Assembly (NCBI RefSeq): GCF_000518165.1
Contig: NZ_JADB01000001.1
Span: forward strand, 427,316 to 491,315
Source of the DNA: Bartonella elizabethae F9251 = ATCC 49927
GTDB taxonomy: Bacteria > Pseudomonadota > Alphaproteobacteria > Rhizobiales > Rhizobiaceae
DNA length: 64,000 nucleotides
Direction: 5' to 3'
Below are positions 1-9,749 of this stretch, piece after piece (the stretch's first letter is position 1; each line of letters begins with the position of its first letter). The notes under the pieces were generated by a model. The model worked only from the letters and a program-made list of their open reading frames with translations. It did no database searches and had not been told where the DNA came from. Position numbers and translations under genes: made by a program.

Positions 1-968
1 GCAAACGTATCAGCAAAAATAAGTAATGCTGCTCCTAAGAGAGCAGAGTAAGGAATGAGATAGCGGTGATCAGGACCAATAAGCTGACGTAAAATATGAG
101 GAACAATAATCCCAATAAAACCAATACCACCACTGACAGCAACAGCACTTCCACACATAAGAGCAACAAGGGGAATGGCAATATTTTTAACGCGTTGAAC
201 TGGAAAGCCAATATGACCAGCAACGGCTTCTCCAAGCGCAAGAGCATTCAGGGCTCGTGATAAAAAGGGGGAGAAAAGAAGACCAACAAAGATAAAAGGG
301 AGAACAAGCCATACTTTGAGCCATGTTGCACCCGCAAGAGAGCCAAGACTCCAAAAAGTAATATCGCGTAATTGCTGGTCATTTGCGATAAAAATCAATG
401 TTCCAACAACTGCACTGCTTAAGGCTCCAAGGGCAATACCGGCAAGCAACATGGTTGCAATAGAGGTAAAGCTATGATGCGTTGCTATTATGTAGAGAAC
501 AATCGTTGATAAAAGCCCACCCAAAAAAGCGCCTATGATAACCTTGTACGGCTCTAGAAAAGGTGCAAATGAAACAGGAAAGGCAAAACCTACAACAATG
601 GCTAAAACAGCGCCAAGACCGGCTCCTGCCGATACACCTACAATTCCAGGATCTGCAAGAGGATTACGGAAAAGTCCTTGCATCAAAACACCAGAGACAG
701 CCAAAGCTGCTCCGATCAATAGCCCTAAGATAACACGAGGAAGCCTTATATCAATAAATATGAGATAATCGCGTGTTTTACGACTGACAGAAAATTCTTG
801 CGTAAACAGGCTATAAAGGAAATCAAAGAGTGAAGTATTTGAAGCGCCATTTAAAAGTCCGCTTAAAATGCTAAAGATAAGGAATATTATGAGAGCGAAT
901 AAGAGTATTTTTCTTAAATCTTCACGCTTTATTCTTTTATGTTTTTCTGTTTCAGGTGCATAAACCAT
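1..968 (-). CDS. hutC: Heme ABC transporter permease HutC (FecCD family), 3' end cut by window edge
   Basis: This is the inner-membrane permease of the heme importer that receives heme from HutB. The frame is open from the ATG at 968 to the window edge, giving 322 visible residues; family members are about 350-360 long, so only the C-terminus is missing. After a basic N-terminus the protein is a series of hydrophobic segments with FecCD landmarks: RLPRVILGLLIGAALAVSG near residues 75-95, QGLFRNPLADPGIVGVSAGA just after it, and GGIGFIGIIVPHILRQLIG near residue 290. It follows hutB by about 20 bases, so the two are probably co-transcribed. The ATPase gene (hmuV) would be expected just outside the window. 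Confidence 0.93.
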   Translation of the reverse strand, partial: MVYAPETEKHKRIKREDLRKILLFALIIFLIFSILSGLLNGASNTSLFDFLYSLFTQEFSVSRKTRDYLIFIDIRLPRVILGLLIGAALAVSGVLMQGLFRNPLADPGIVGVSAGAGLGAVLAIVVGFAFPVSFAPFLEPYKVIIGAFLGGLLSTIVLYIIATHHSFTSIATMLLAGIALGALSSAVVGTLIFIANDQQLRDITFWSLGSLAGATWLKVWLVLPFIFVGLLFSPFLSRALNALALGEAVAGHIGFPVQRVKNIAIPLVALMCGSAVAVSGGIGFIGIIVPHILRQLIGPDHRYLIPYSALLGAALLIFADTF

Positions 969-988
969 GGACAGCGTCTCTACCAATT

Positions 989-1894
989 TTATCTGTTTTT
1001 ATCGTTTTGGTTTGCACCATAAAGCATATGAATAAGTTCTCTTGATGCATTTGCAGTGCGTGGACCAAATCCTAAAAGGTACATAGCATCCATTTGTTTA
1101 ATAGCGTGATTTTTGGCAGCAGTTGTTGCCTGAATTGCTGGTATAGCTAAAAGCTTTTCAAGATTAATAGATTTTCCACTATGCGTTATAAGCAAAATAG
1201 CATCAGGATCCGCTTTTAGTAACGCTTCGTTATTGAGAAGTTTATACCCTTTATAATCGGTAATGGCATTGATAGCTCCTGAAAGTTTTATGATACCATC
1301 AGCTGCTGTACCTGTTCCAGATGCCATAACGCGTCCATTTTGTACAGATAAAATGAAAAGAACCCGCTTTGGTTTCGTTACTTTTGCCAAAAGAGCATCA
1401 TTATCTACAAAATCACGGCTTACTTTTTGAATTAATGCAGCAGCTTGTGCTTCACGATGGATGGCTTTTCCAACGAGGCGAATTTTTTCTATGACACTTT
1501 CTCGAGAATAGTTTTCTGGTATGATTACGATGGGGATTGATGTTTTTTTGAGAATTTCAATTGCTGAAGGAGGACCACTTCCTTCAACGAGCAAGATACC
1601 TTCTGGAGCAAGAGATAGAACACCTTCAGGTGAAAGAGCCCGCATGTAGCCAAGCACAGGAAGTTTTAGGGCTTCTTTAGGATAAACGCTTGTACTATCA
1701 CGGGCAACAAGTTGATCTTGCGCGCCTAATGCATAAATAATTTCCGTCAGAGAACCGCCAATAGAGACAATTCGCGCATTTTCAGAAAAATGCGTTGTAG
1801 GTTCAGCAATGACACGTTGAGAAAAAAAGCTAAGAGAAAGCAATAAAAAAAGAAGAAAAAAACTGAAGTGTCTACGCAAAAGAAGTATAAGCAT
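989..1894 (-). CDS. hutB: Periplasmic heme-binding protein HutB (HmuT family)
   Basis: This substrate-binding protein carries heme across the periplasm from HutA to HutC. It has 301 residues. Residues 1-30 form a signal peptide: two arginines, a long Leu/Phe core, then RVIA before the likely cleavage site. The mature protein has the HmuT/ShuT layout, starting RIVSIGGSLTEIIYALG (about 41-57). Tyr71 in the DSTSVYP stretch lies where these proteins usually carry an axial heme ligand, and GYMRALSPEGVLSL follows at 82-95. It sits 11 bases after hemS and just before hutC, consistent with one hemS-hutB-hutC message. The ligand role of Tyr71 is inferred from the family. Confidence 0.93.
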   Translation of the reverse strand: MLILLLRRHFSFFLLFLLLSLSFFSQRVIAEPTTHFSENARIVSIGGSLTEIIYALGAQDQLVARDSTSVYPKEALKLPVLGYMRALSPEGVLSLAPEGILLVEGSGPPSAIEILKKTSIPIVIIPENYSRESVIEKIRLVGKAIHREAQAAALIQKVSRDFVDNDALLAKVTKPKRVLFILSVQNGRVMASGTGTAADGIIKLSGAINAITDYKGYKLLNNEALLKADPDAILLITHSGKSINLEKLLAIPAIQATTAAKNHAIKQMDAMYLLGFGPRTANASRELIHMLYGANQNDKNR

Positions 1895-1905
1895 ATTTTA
1901 TCTTT

Positions 1906-2949
1906 CTAAGCGACGACTAATTCTTGATAGAGAGGAAGAGACTTCAATAAAGCACGCCAATCCTCACGCTCTTTTTGACCTTCTTTACGCAAGCCAAAAA
2001 ATTGTACAATCATACCATCATTTTTATCGAAAACTTCAAGTGAACTGACATAACCATCACGAGTAGGTTTGCGAACATGCCATACACTAGCAATCCCAGA
2101 CGTAAGTAAGTGGAGGTCAAACCCCGGATCAAGAACATTAAGCCAAGGTCCCATTTGCTTAATATTTTTCACAGTTCCACTGAAAATTTGAATACACCCC
2201 TTATTCCCAACAAAACACATAATGGGCAGTTCTTGTTTTGCAACTTGGGTAAGCATTATTTCAACAGCATTTACCTGTAGTTCATCGGAAAATTCATTTC
2301 CAGCATATTTTACAGCATGATGCCGATTAATTTTAAATTCGGAAATAATCTTATGAAGTTGGTGTACATCTGTCATTTTACGCCAACGATCCCGAAAATT
2401 CTCAATATCCAATTCTGTTATGTCACATTGAACTGGAAGAGAAACAGGAAGAATGTCAAGAACAGAGGATTGATCTTCAAGAAGGAGCTTTTCAACAAGC
2501 TTGTTCCACTCTTCCATGTTGGTTGTATCTTTAGAATAGACTTTTAAAATAGCAACGCCATGCTCATCAAAGAATTGTAGACTTTTTGCAGGCTTTCCAA
2601 GTATAATGACATCATATTCAAAACCGAATTTCCATTGTTTTGCAAAAATACGCAAATCAATTTCACCCAGTGTTATAGGGACATGTTGGTTTTGAACAAT
2701 TTTTTCAAAACACCCTGTTATTTCATGAACAGCATATTCATTGCGTGTTAAGACCATAACTTTTCCAAGCAGAGGTGCACTTTCCAAGAGAGTAGCAACA
2801 TCAATTTGTAGTCTTTTTGCTTTTCCAATGGTACAATAAGCCGCAATAAGCTCTGCTTCAGATATACCAATCGAAACCGCAAAATCGCGGTTTCGCATTT
2901 CTTTTTTTTCTTCACGTAAACGAAGAATCATTTCAGCTGTCTGTGCCAT
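1906..2949 (-). CDS. hemS: Heme-handling/degrading factor HemS
   Basis: This cytoplasmic HemS/ChuS/HmuS-family protein binds imported heme and either degrades it or passes it on. Its 347 residues match the family, which is an internal duplication of two similar halves. The N-terminus (REEKKEMRNRDFAVSIGISEAELIAAY) and the second half with WRKMTDVHQLHKIISEF fit the family pattern. An AAAGG-type ribosome site lies about seven bases before the ATG. hutB starts 11 bases after its stop. The upstream gap to hutA carries a dyad described separately, so this part of the locus probably has its own regulated promoter. Confidence 0.92.
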   Translation of the reverse strand: MAQTAEMILRLREEKKEMRNRDFAVSIGISEAELIAAYCTIGKAKRLQIDVATLLESAPLLGKVMVLTRNEYAVHEITGCFEKIVQNQHVPITLGEIDLRIFAKQWKFGFEYDVIILGKPAKSLQFFDEHGVAILKVYSKDTTNMEEWNKLVEKLLLEDQSSVLDILPVSLPVQCDITELDIENFRDRWRKMTDVHQLHKIISEFKINRHHAVKYAGNEFSDELQVNAVEIMLTQVAKQELPIMCFVGNKGCIQIFSGTVKNIKQMGPWLNVLDPGFDLHLLTSGIASVWHVRKPTRDGYVSSLEVFDKNDGMIVQFFGLRKEGQKEREDWRALLKSLPLYQELVVA

Positions 2950-3011
2950 GGACTTTACCTTTATGTTACTTAACTCAAAAACTAACTTTCAAATTTTACA
3001 ATTCCAAGGCA

Positions 3012-3043
3012 ATAGATTAAATTCTTTTAAGAGTTCAATCTAT
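3012..3043. promoter_or_regulatory. 32-bp imperfect palindrome upstream of hemS
   Basis: The outer arms ATAGATT (3012-3018) and AATCTAT (3037-3043) are perfect, and most inner positions also pair around a centre at 3027/3028. The dyad lies about 63-94 bases upstream of the hemS ATG on the minus strand, where an operator for a heme/iron regulator would be expected. It has no U-tract and a two-base centre, so a protein-binding dyad fits better than a terminator. The identity of any regulator is unknown. Confidence 0.4.
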
Positions 3044-3212
3044 CACAAAATAACGCTCTATCGCCAACAGCCGAACAATCAAAAAAAGGTAAAACAGAAA
3101 GAATTAAAACTTTTCTACTCAATTCTTGTAATTTTAAAGATGTTGAAAATAGAAACACAATAATTCATCCTTTTATCGATAATTTTATTGACCTAATCGT
3201 TAATAAAAGTGA

Positions 3213-5390
3213 CTAAAACTTTTGTACGAACGACACCTTAAAGTTACGACCAGGCTGGCTATAATAATCTTTCGGTGTTGAACTCTTACTTGAAGGAAGT
3301 TCTGATACATTCCAATATTTTGTATTGAAAAGATTATAAACACCAGCTCTTAAGATAGGTCCTGTTTCACCGAATGGTTTCCACCACCCTGTCATATCAA
3401 CGACATGGTATCCTGGAATTTTTTGATAATCAGATTCTTTAGCTACTTTGTCGCGTTTGGCTGCTAAAGTAAGGGTAATATCGCTTCCCCAAACCTCTTT
3501 TGCATATCCTAATCCGATAACGGTTTTCAAAGGAGGAATTGAGTTAAGATACTCTTTTTTATCAAGATCTTTTCCTTGTGAATAAGCAAGAGCAACAGAG
3601 CCATGAAAACCATTTTTAAGGGCTAAATGTGCTTTTGTTTCAACACCAAAAATTTGCACACGGAAACGATTCATATAATGCCGACGCGCAAATTTAAATT
3701 CTTCTGAGGGCCCTCTATCCTCGGTATCTATGAAATTCTTATATTGGTTTATAAAGGCATTGAAGGAACCACCAAAATTTGCATTCTCATACTGTAGACC
3801 AACATCATAGCCATTGCTTGTCTCTGGTTTAAGATCAGGATTTCCTTTCACATAATAAGCAGAAGGTTTGATATAAGAGACGTAAAGCTCTGAAATACGG
3901 GGTGCACGAAAAGCTTGCGCCCACTGAGCATAGAGTGTCACTTGATCCCGAACATCCCATTCCATACGCAATTTAGGAGAAAAGCGTGAGCCGCTTCTTT
4001 CTGGAGGGAATTTATCAGAAATCAGAGCTTTCTCATAAGAAGGTGTTTTTTGAGGAACATATTTGTACCAATCGTACCGGACTCCTGGCGTTACACGAAA
4101 ACGACCATCAACGAATCCAATTTCATCTTCAAAAGCAAGCCCTAAATTGTAACCATTTGTGTCTGGTGAATCTGACCGATTAGCAGGAACAAAAAGACAT
4201 CCCCGCGCGTATTCTTTTATATGACAATTATCTTTACCGAACAAATAGTGATGAAATTTAGATGACTCAACATTTGTTGCAAACTTTAACGTATGATTTA
4301 CAGTGCTAAAATCCATTTTTTTAAGCGCATCAGCACTGAAACCATAATTTATATTACGCAAAAAATTATCTCTCAAATAATCCCCTTTGGGGGCTGAAAC
4401 ACGAACACCAGTCGTAACGTCACGACTTGATTGTCTTTGCCAATAAAGCTTCCCATTAAACGCATCAAGAAGCGCGTCGCCATTACCATTATAATTATAA
4501 GAAAGAGAAAAGCGCTCACGAAGTTTATCATCCCGCTCATAAACGGAACCTGGAGCATATCTTTTAGATGAATTTAATGCATGTGAGTTACTATTATGAC
4601 CAAAACGTTCTGCAGTAAAACCAATCCGATGGTTATCACTCAAATATTGATGAATTTTAAAAAGCAAGTTATTTTTGTCAAAATGAGAAGGGTTTTTACG
4701 CGTGCGTTCTTCATATCCTCCCACTGTTCCCATATTTTTGCGCTCATGACCTTCTACATAAGACCCTTGGAAAAGCAAAAATGTTCGGTAATTGCGCACA
4801 GCAAAAGCTTGATCGATGCGCCAGCTGTTATCAACAGAGTGATAACCACCTTTTATAAGGCTTCCCCAATTTTTCCCTTCCACGATAAGATCTTCAGGAT
4901 TAAGAGTACGCAATGCAATCATTCCCCCTAAAGCGCCAGAACCATGGAGACTAGAATCGGATCCTTGAATAGTATCAAACGTAGAAAGAGCATTAAAATC
5001 AAAAGTCGTGTTCCCACCTCCATCACGGAATATATCATTAAACCATGGAAGAGAAATACCATCCATTGTCATAAGAACACGGTTTGCATCTAAACCACGA
5101 ATAACAAAACTATTACTTTTGGGATTGTAGGAGACAGAAGGATTAAGACGACTGACATCATACACATCAGTTATTTGTTTTTCATCAATATTCTTGCTGG
5201 TTTGACGATCAGTTAGAACGGTTACTGAACTTGAAGAATCCTCTATTTTTTGTCCTTTAATAAGGATTGGTTTGAGCTCCGTCACAACATTCTTATCGCT
5301 GCTTTGTGCAAAAACAAATGAAGGTATACAGACCGACAACGCACCTAAAATCACACAGCTCCTATGGATATTTTCTCGTCTTATTCGCAT
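3213..5390 (-). CDS. hutA: TonB-dependent outer-membrane heme receptor HutA
   Basis: This outer-membrane receptor imports heme using energy from TonB. It has 725 residues. Residues 1-29 form a signal peptide ending FVFAQ. A plug domain follows (about 40-150, including SFVIRGLDANRVLMTMDGI), then a 22-strand-type barrel ending in Phe (VSFVQKF). The heme-receptor motif FRAP is near residue 490 and NPDL near 515. Family members usually carry a His between these motifs; here there is none, only tyrosines. It is transcribed away from tonB and towards hemS-hutB-hutC. HutA of Bartonella is an established heme receptor, and the gene order supports that name. Confidence 0.94.
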   Translation of the reverse strand: MRIRRENIHRSCVILGALSVCIPSFVFAQSSDKNVVTELKPILIKGQKIEDSSSSVTVLTDRQTSKNIDEKQITDVYDVSRLNPSVSYNPKSNSFVIRGLDANRVLMTMDGISLPWFNDIFRDGGGNTTFDFNALSTFDTIQGSDSSLHGSGALGGMIALRTLNPEDLIVEGKNWGSLIKGGYHSVDNSWRIDQAFAVRNYRTFLLFQGSYVEGHERKNMGTVGGYEERTRKNPSHFDKNNLLFKIHQYLSDNHRIGFTAERFGHNSNSHALNSSKRYAPGSVYERDDKLRERFSLSYNYNGNGDALLDAFNGKLYWQRQSSRDVTTGVRVSAPKGDYLRDNFLRNINYGFSADALKKMDFSTVNHTLKFATNVESSKFHHYLFGKDNCHIKEYARGCLFVPANRSDSPDTNGYNLGLAFEDEIGFVDGRFRVTPGVRYDWYKYVPQKTPSYEKALISDKFPPERSGSRFSPKLRMEWDVRDQVTLYAQWAQAFRAPRISELYVSYIKPSAYYVKGNPDLKPETSNGYDVGLQYENANFGGSFNAFINQYKNFIDTEDRGPSEEFKFARRHYMNRFRVQIFGVETKAHLALKNGFHGSVALAYSQGKDLDKKEYLNSIPPLKTVIGLGYAKEVWGSDITLTLAAKRDKVAKESDYQKIPGYHVVDMTGWWKPFGETGPILRAGVYNLFNTKYWNVSELPSSKSSTPKDYYSQPGRNFKVSFVQKF

Positions 5391-5631
5391 AACACATTAT
5401 AACCTTTTTTAAAAACATCCCCTCTCTAAGCTTGAAATTTTACATAAAACGCTTGACTTAACCCTATCAAAAGTTAGCCAACCAAGCAGGAATGATTTAA
5501 CAATATAAAATCACAGAGAAACCATATTAAACATGATAAAATCAGTCAAGAAAAAAGTTGCAATTTCTAAATAGCTTGTTTTAATGAGATAAAAGACCAA
5601 TATTGCACTTAGAATAGCGGCGGAAGAAACG
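5391..5631. promoter_or_regulatory. Divergent hutA/tonB intergenic region
   Basis: This 241-base AT-rich gap must hold the promoters for hutA (minus) and tonB (plus). I could not place convincing -35/-10 pairs. A TTCTAAAT word occurs at 5565-5572 and TTAGAA at 5609-5614, on the tonB side. These resemble the half-sites of an Irr-type iron-control element (TTTAGAA and TTCTAAA), but they are in the outward order and too far apart to match the usual palindrome. Confidence 0.35.
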
Positions 5632-6411
5632 ATGAACTTTGCAAATATGAGGCAGTTATCAACTCTTTGGATTGGTGCATTTATTGGCGCCCTTTCTTTG
5701 CATATTGCATTGGGAGCACAGTTTTATTTTCGAAAGACTGGTGTCAGTAACGGTATGCTCTCGTCGACTATTATGCTAACTCTTGCCCAAGAGAGTGTAT
5801 ATCTGGATGCTGATAGAGATTCGCCGAATCTAGATCATGATCCAGATTTATCAAGTCTGAGCACAAAATCAGAATTATTACAGCCAGATCTTGCTGAGCA
5901 AGAGCCAGAGATATTAGAGACGGTGGATGAAATTCAACCAGAAGAGCCACAGCATACTGTAGAAAAAGATAATTTTACAGAAAAATTTTTGGAAGAATCT
6001 CTGCCTCACAAAGTAGAAGATAAAATATTTGAAAAAAAAATAAAACAAAAGACAATTGTAAAGCAGTCATCTGTAAAGGCCGTGCGTTCGGTTGCCGCCA
6101 GACAGAGCGGCAGTACCGCAGGGCTTGAAAATCTAGTGTTAATGGAGTGGTTAGCAAAGGTACAGTCGCAATTAGAAAAGCAAAAAAATTATGTTGTAGG
6201 ACAGCGTACCAGTCGAGCAAAAGGAACGGTAAAGTTAGAATTTAGAGTGCATGAGCGGGGAAATATTTTTTCTAGCCGTGTCATCGTTTCTGCTGGTGAT
6301 CCAGAACTTGATCGATTGGCTATGGCAGCCCTTCAACGGGTTGGTTCTTTTCCTCCCCCTCCACCATCAAAAGTGAATAAAACGATCAGAGTATCCTTAA
6401 TATTTAGCTGA
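5632..6411 (+). CDS. tonB: TonB energy-transducing protein
   Basis: TonB couples the inner-membrane proton gradient to HutA. It has 259 residues. A single N-terminal membrane anchor spans about 11-31. A periplasmic linker (about 50-150) follows that is strongly acidic then basic (many Glu/Asp, then Lys) rather than the usual Pro-Glu/Pro-Lys repeats. The C-terminal domain (about 170-259) carries GTVKLEFRVHERGNIFSSRV and LDRLAMAALQRVGSFPPPPP, the usual TonB-C layout. exbB and exbD are not in the window. The linker contains a run of nine A (6032-6040). Divergent placement next to hutA makes a heme-specific role likely. Confidence 0.92.
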   Translation: MNFANMRQLSTLWIGAFIGALSLHIALGAQFYFRKTGVSNGMLSSTIMLTLAQESVYLDADRDSPNLDHDPDLSSLSTKSELLQPDLAEQEPEILETVDEIQPEEPQHTVEKDNFTEKFLEESLPHKVEDKIFEKKIKQKTIVKQSSVKAVRSVAARQSGSTAGLENLVLMEWLAKVQSQLEKQKNYVVGQRTSRAKGTVKLEFRVHERGNIFSSRVIVSAGDPELDRLAMAALQRVGSFPPPPPSKVNKTIRVSLIFS

Positions 6412-6486
6412 TTTTTATGGGAGGCTCTGTTTAGATAATATATTGATTTGGAATGATTGCTCATCATTTATAATGTGAATGAAATA

Positions 6487-7320
6487 TAGTTCTCTGCAAA
6501 TCTTTTTGATGTTGAATCAATCAAAATCATTCGCTTAAAGACATTACAAGGGGAGTATGGATATAAAAAATCTAGGCGTGAACATATTTCTTATGATTGC
6601 TCTAATATGAAAAGGCTTTTGCAATATTGAGGATTAGGGGAGGATAGGTCTATCGATTCTTATACCATCCGTGAGAGGATTTTCATCAGCACTCTTCAGG
6701 TTCACCATTGTGAAATGAACTTAGAAACATTACAAAATGTCTTTTTAAATCAAAAATAGGAATAAGAAACACATACTATTGAGGCTAGATATTCTGTTTT
6801 GTGCGAAGGATATGAGCTTATAGATAAAGATGAGAGAAATAAAAGGAAAAGTTTCAGCTTCATTCTTAAAGATATTGATATGTTTGAAAGTTGTAAAGCT
6901 GAACGAAAAGAGAAGAGACAGAAGGATATTTTTTATCTTTAAGGTTTTTTCTCAATGAGTCTGTCTTTTATTTTAGAGATGATCCAAACAGATATATGTA
7001 ATAACGCCCCCTATGGGGTATAGAAATATTGTAAGCAGAAAAAAACATCCTCAAAATATGCTATTGTACAAGATTTTAATGTTGATGAATAAGCAATAGT
7101 AAAAGGATGAGCTATTCATTTCACTCTTTTTCCATTGATAATCTCTATGATATGATCGTTTATGTGTTGAGAAAAAATAAACTATTTGCGCAACATGATG
7201 ATTTATAATGATAATTCATTATTTTGTATTTGGAATGAGAGCTTCAAATAGCATAGGATTTTCCTATTCAACTCTATTGATACTGAATCCATTAAATCAC
7301 TTAACTTACTTGCACGTTAA
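6487..7320 (+). pseudogene. Probable eroded gene remnant downstream of tonB
   Basis: This nearly 1-kb region has no intact gene. One plus frame (first base 6487) stays unusually open for such AT-rich DNA: the first roughly 200 codons have stops only near 6628, 6757, 6763, 6940 and 7021, then 7090, with more beyond. The conceptual pieces look protein-like (for example ERIFISTLQVHHCEMNLETL and ELIDKDERNKRKSFSFILKD). A phrase near 6505 (FDVESIKIIRLKTLQ) is echoed near 7276 (IDTESIKSLNLLAR). I do not recognise the family. It could be an old decayed gene or chance. Confidence 0.35.
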
Positions 7321-7405
7321 GAGTGAGGCTGTATGTGAATACTCTTTAAGAGGGAATAAAGATATCTCTTAAGAACACAATGCTATTAGGGAAGATTAAG
7401 GCATA

Positions 7406-9496
7406 TTATTTCCATCGACCAGAAAGCAGGTCGGTTTTTATATCTATTTTCCCTGTGAGTCTTGCTTTGTAGACACCGTAATTTTCCATGACACGCATCA
7501 CGTAATTCCGTGTTTCTGTATAAGGAATGCGCTCAATCCAATCAATGACGTGATCGAGAGATTGTCCACGAGGGTCGCCATAACGTTTTATCCATTCATT
7601 GACTCGGCGGGGCCCCGCATTATAGCCAATAAGCGTTAAGATATAGGATCCATTAAAACGTTCCAATTGTTCATTGAGAAAATAAGCCCCTAATGTTGCA
7701 TTATAATAAGCATCACTGCCGAATTTTTTAGGAGACCACGCGATTGAATATTTTTTTGCGAGTGCTTTTGCTGTTGTAGGAAGCAATTGGAGGATCCCTT
7801 GTGCACCTGCTTTTGATATGGCTGTTGGATTAAATTCGCTTTCTTGGCGTGCAATGGCATAGATAAGCGATTTTTCTTCTACAGAAATATGAGCAGAAGC
7901 CGGTATAGCTCCCAGCGGGTGAGAAAGTGCCCCGACATTTTTACCCTGAAAAGCAGCCATTTTTCCGATTTTGAGGCTGGTATAATAGTCACCATTTTTT
8001 TCTGCCATAACAGCCAGAAGAGCTAATTCACCTGGGCTTTCTATTTTTTTTCCGAGTTCTCTATAAAAAATTTTAGCAAAATCAGCATAGCCAGCTTCTT
8101 CAAGACGTTGAATTGCTTTGATAGCTTTTCGTGCACTAAAATGTTGTCGCTCAGCATTTGTTGGTTTAGGAAAGGAAATGTTAAGCCTTTTTTGATTGAG
8201 TCGCGCAGCGGCTAATTGACCATAATAAGTTGCACCAAAATGAGCGGCGCGATGAAAGTAGTGCTGAGCATTTTTATGTTCTCCTAGCGTTTCTGCGGTT
8301 CGTCCCATCCAGTAATATCCACGTGATGCAGAAAAAGGTAAAGAAGAAAGTTGAGGAATGCGTGAAAAATGCTGCATGGCTAATTTAGGGTTATGAAGAA
8401 ATCGTAGTGCGTACCATCCTGCATGAAACTCAGCATCGATGGCTAATGCAGATGTCATGCCAGTATGCATCGCAACGAGTTGATAAGCCATTTTGGGTTT
8501 GTTTAAATCGAGCATTTCGCGAGAAAGGGCGCGTTGCTCTTTCCACAAAGAATGAGGGTTCATAAGATGGAATGCATCTTTTGATGTTTTCATCATAAGT
8601 GCTGCGGCTGCATCATATTGCTCTGTTCGCCGAAGATGGCGCATTCGAGCAAACTGGAAGAGAGGATCTTTTTTCCATGTTCTCTCGACAGCGCGTAATT
8701 TTTGTGTCGCTCTAGGATCATTTTTTTCAACGGCCACAAAAGCATCAAAAAGAGATTGAGCGTGGGCTAATTTTGCAATACGTGATGCTGAATCAAAACG
8801 ATGTGCATACAACATAAACTGCATGCGTTTTAAATGATCAATAGGTTTTAAGGCCGCACTTGCACTTTTAAGAACGAACACTTCTTCTTTTGCATTAAGC
8901 GGTGTTTTATGCCACCACGGTGCAAGAACATGTTGAGCACGAGTGGTTTGTCCCATCGCAATAAGTGCTTTAGCAAAGAGAGCCATTCCTTGTGCTGTAA
9001 GAGGGGGATGATGAGAAAATTTTTGGATGATGGCGCGTGTGACATTGGTTTCGTTAAGAAAAGCACGTTCAGCATTGCGTTGCATCGTCTCTATACCGGG
9101 CCATCCTTTTAGCATGTTGATGGCATTATATATTTCAGAACTTGGTATATTATCTTGGTTTGATAGCCCCAGCGCCCATGTTAAAATATAACGATCAAGG
9201 CTATGTTTTTCCAGTGAATTACGAAGACTTATTGTTTTTGCAATATTGTTGTTTGCAAGGGCATCTAGCCCAGCCTTTAGTTGTCTGAGTGTCGCAGTAT
9301 TGTGCGATGTCGTGTGTCTTTGTTGAAGAGGTTGAGCTGTTTGTTTGACAGTAAGAGCGGTGGGGCGTGCCGAAGGGATTGGTGCTTTCCCATGTAAAAG
9401 AGGTGTTTGTGCATAGGCATTTGAAAATAAAATTCTTATTGCCAGTATAAGTGTAGTAAAGGTTGCTACGAAAAGAGAGGTGGAAAATACACGCAT
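7406..9496 (-). CDS. Soluble lytic murein transglycosylase (Slt family)
   Basis: This periplasmic enzyme cleaves peptidoglycan glycan strands, releasing anhydro-muropeptides. It has 696 residues. An N-terminal signal segment (about 1-29) ends near ANAYAQ. A long alpha-superhelical region rich in short TPR-like helices (about 60-510) follows. The C-terminal SLT domain (about 535-690) contains IYAIARQESEFNPTAIS with the catalytic Glu near 553, then GAQGILQLLPTTA and YNAGPRRVNEW. This matches E. coli Slt70 in plan and length. It is a single gene, convergent with the tonB side and divergent from dapA. Confidence 0.93.
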   Translation of the reverse strand: MRVFSTSLFVATFTTLILAIRILFSNAYAQTPLLHGKAPIPSARPTALTVKQTAQPLQQRHTTSHNTATLRQLKAGLDALANNNIAKTISLRNSLEKHSLDRYILTWALGLSNQDNIPSSEIYNAINMLKGWPGIETMQRNAERAFLNETNVTRAIIQKFSHHPPLTAQGMALFAKALIAMGQTTRAQHVLAPWWHKTPLNAKEEVFVLKSASAALKPIDHLKRMQFMLYAHRFDSASRIAKLAHAQSLFDAFVAVEKNDPRATQKLRAVERTWKKDPLFQFARMRHLRRTEQYDAAAALMMKTSKDAFHLMNPHSLWKEQRALSREMLDLNKPKMAYQLVAMHTGMTSALAIDAEFHAGWYALRFLHNPKLAMQHFSRIPQLSSLPFSASRGYYWMGRTAETLGEHKNAQHYFHRAAHFGATYYGQLAAARLNQKRLNISFPKPTNAERQHFSARKAIKAIQRLEEAGYADFAKIFYRELGKKIESPGELALLAVMAEKNGDYYTSLKIGKMAAFQGKNVGALSHPLGAIPASAHISVEEKSLIYAIARQESEFNPTAISKAGAQGILQLLPTTAKALAKKYSIAWSPKKFGSDAYYNATLGAYFLNEQLERFNGSYILTLIGYNAGPRRVNEWIKRYGDPRGQSLDHVIDWIERIPYTETRNYVMRVMENYGVYKARLTGKIDIKTDLLSGRWK

Positions 9497-9749
9497 AGAG
9501 AAAAGACCTTGAGACCTTGCTTTTTGTAAAAAAAACCTAAGGCTTTATAGAATACAAGCATGAAAAACACGTTAATACAGACGGCTTATTTTAAAGAAAT
9601 GTTCAAAATCTAAGGAAGAATATGTTGATCTTATGAAGGCTTTTTTTGAAATTCATCTTGCTTCGATGATAGAGCAAGATTATGCTCTATTTAAAATTTA
9701 TAAAGGCGATTATTAAAAAAATAAAAGCGAACATTATAGGGAGTTGATC

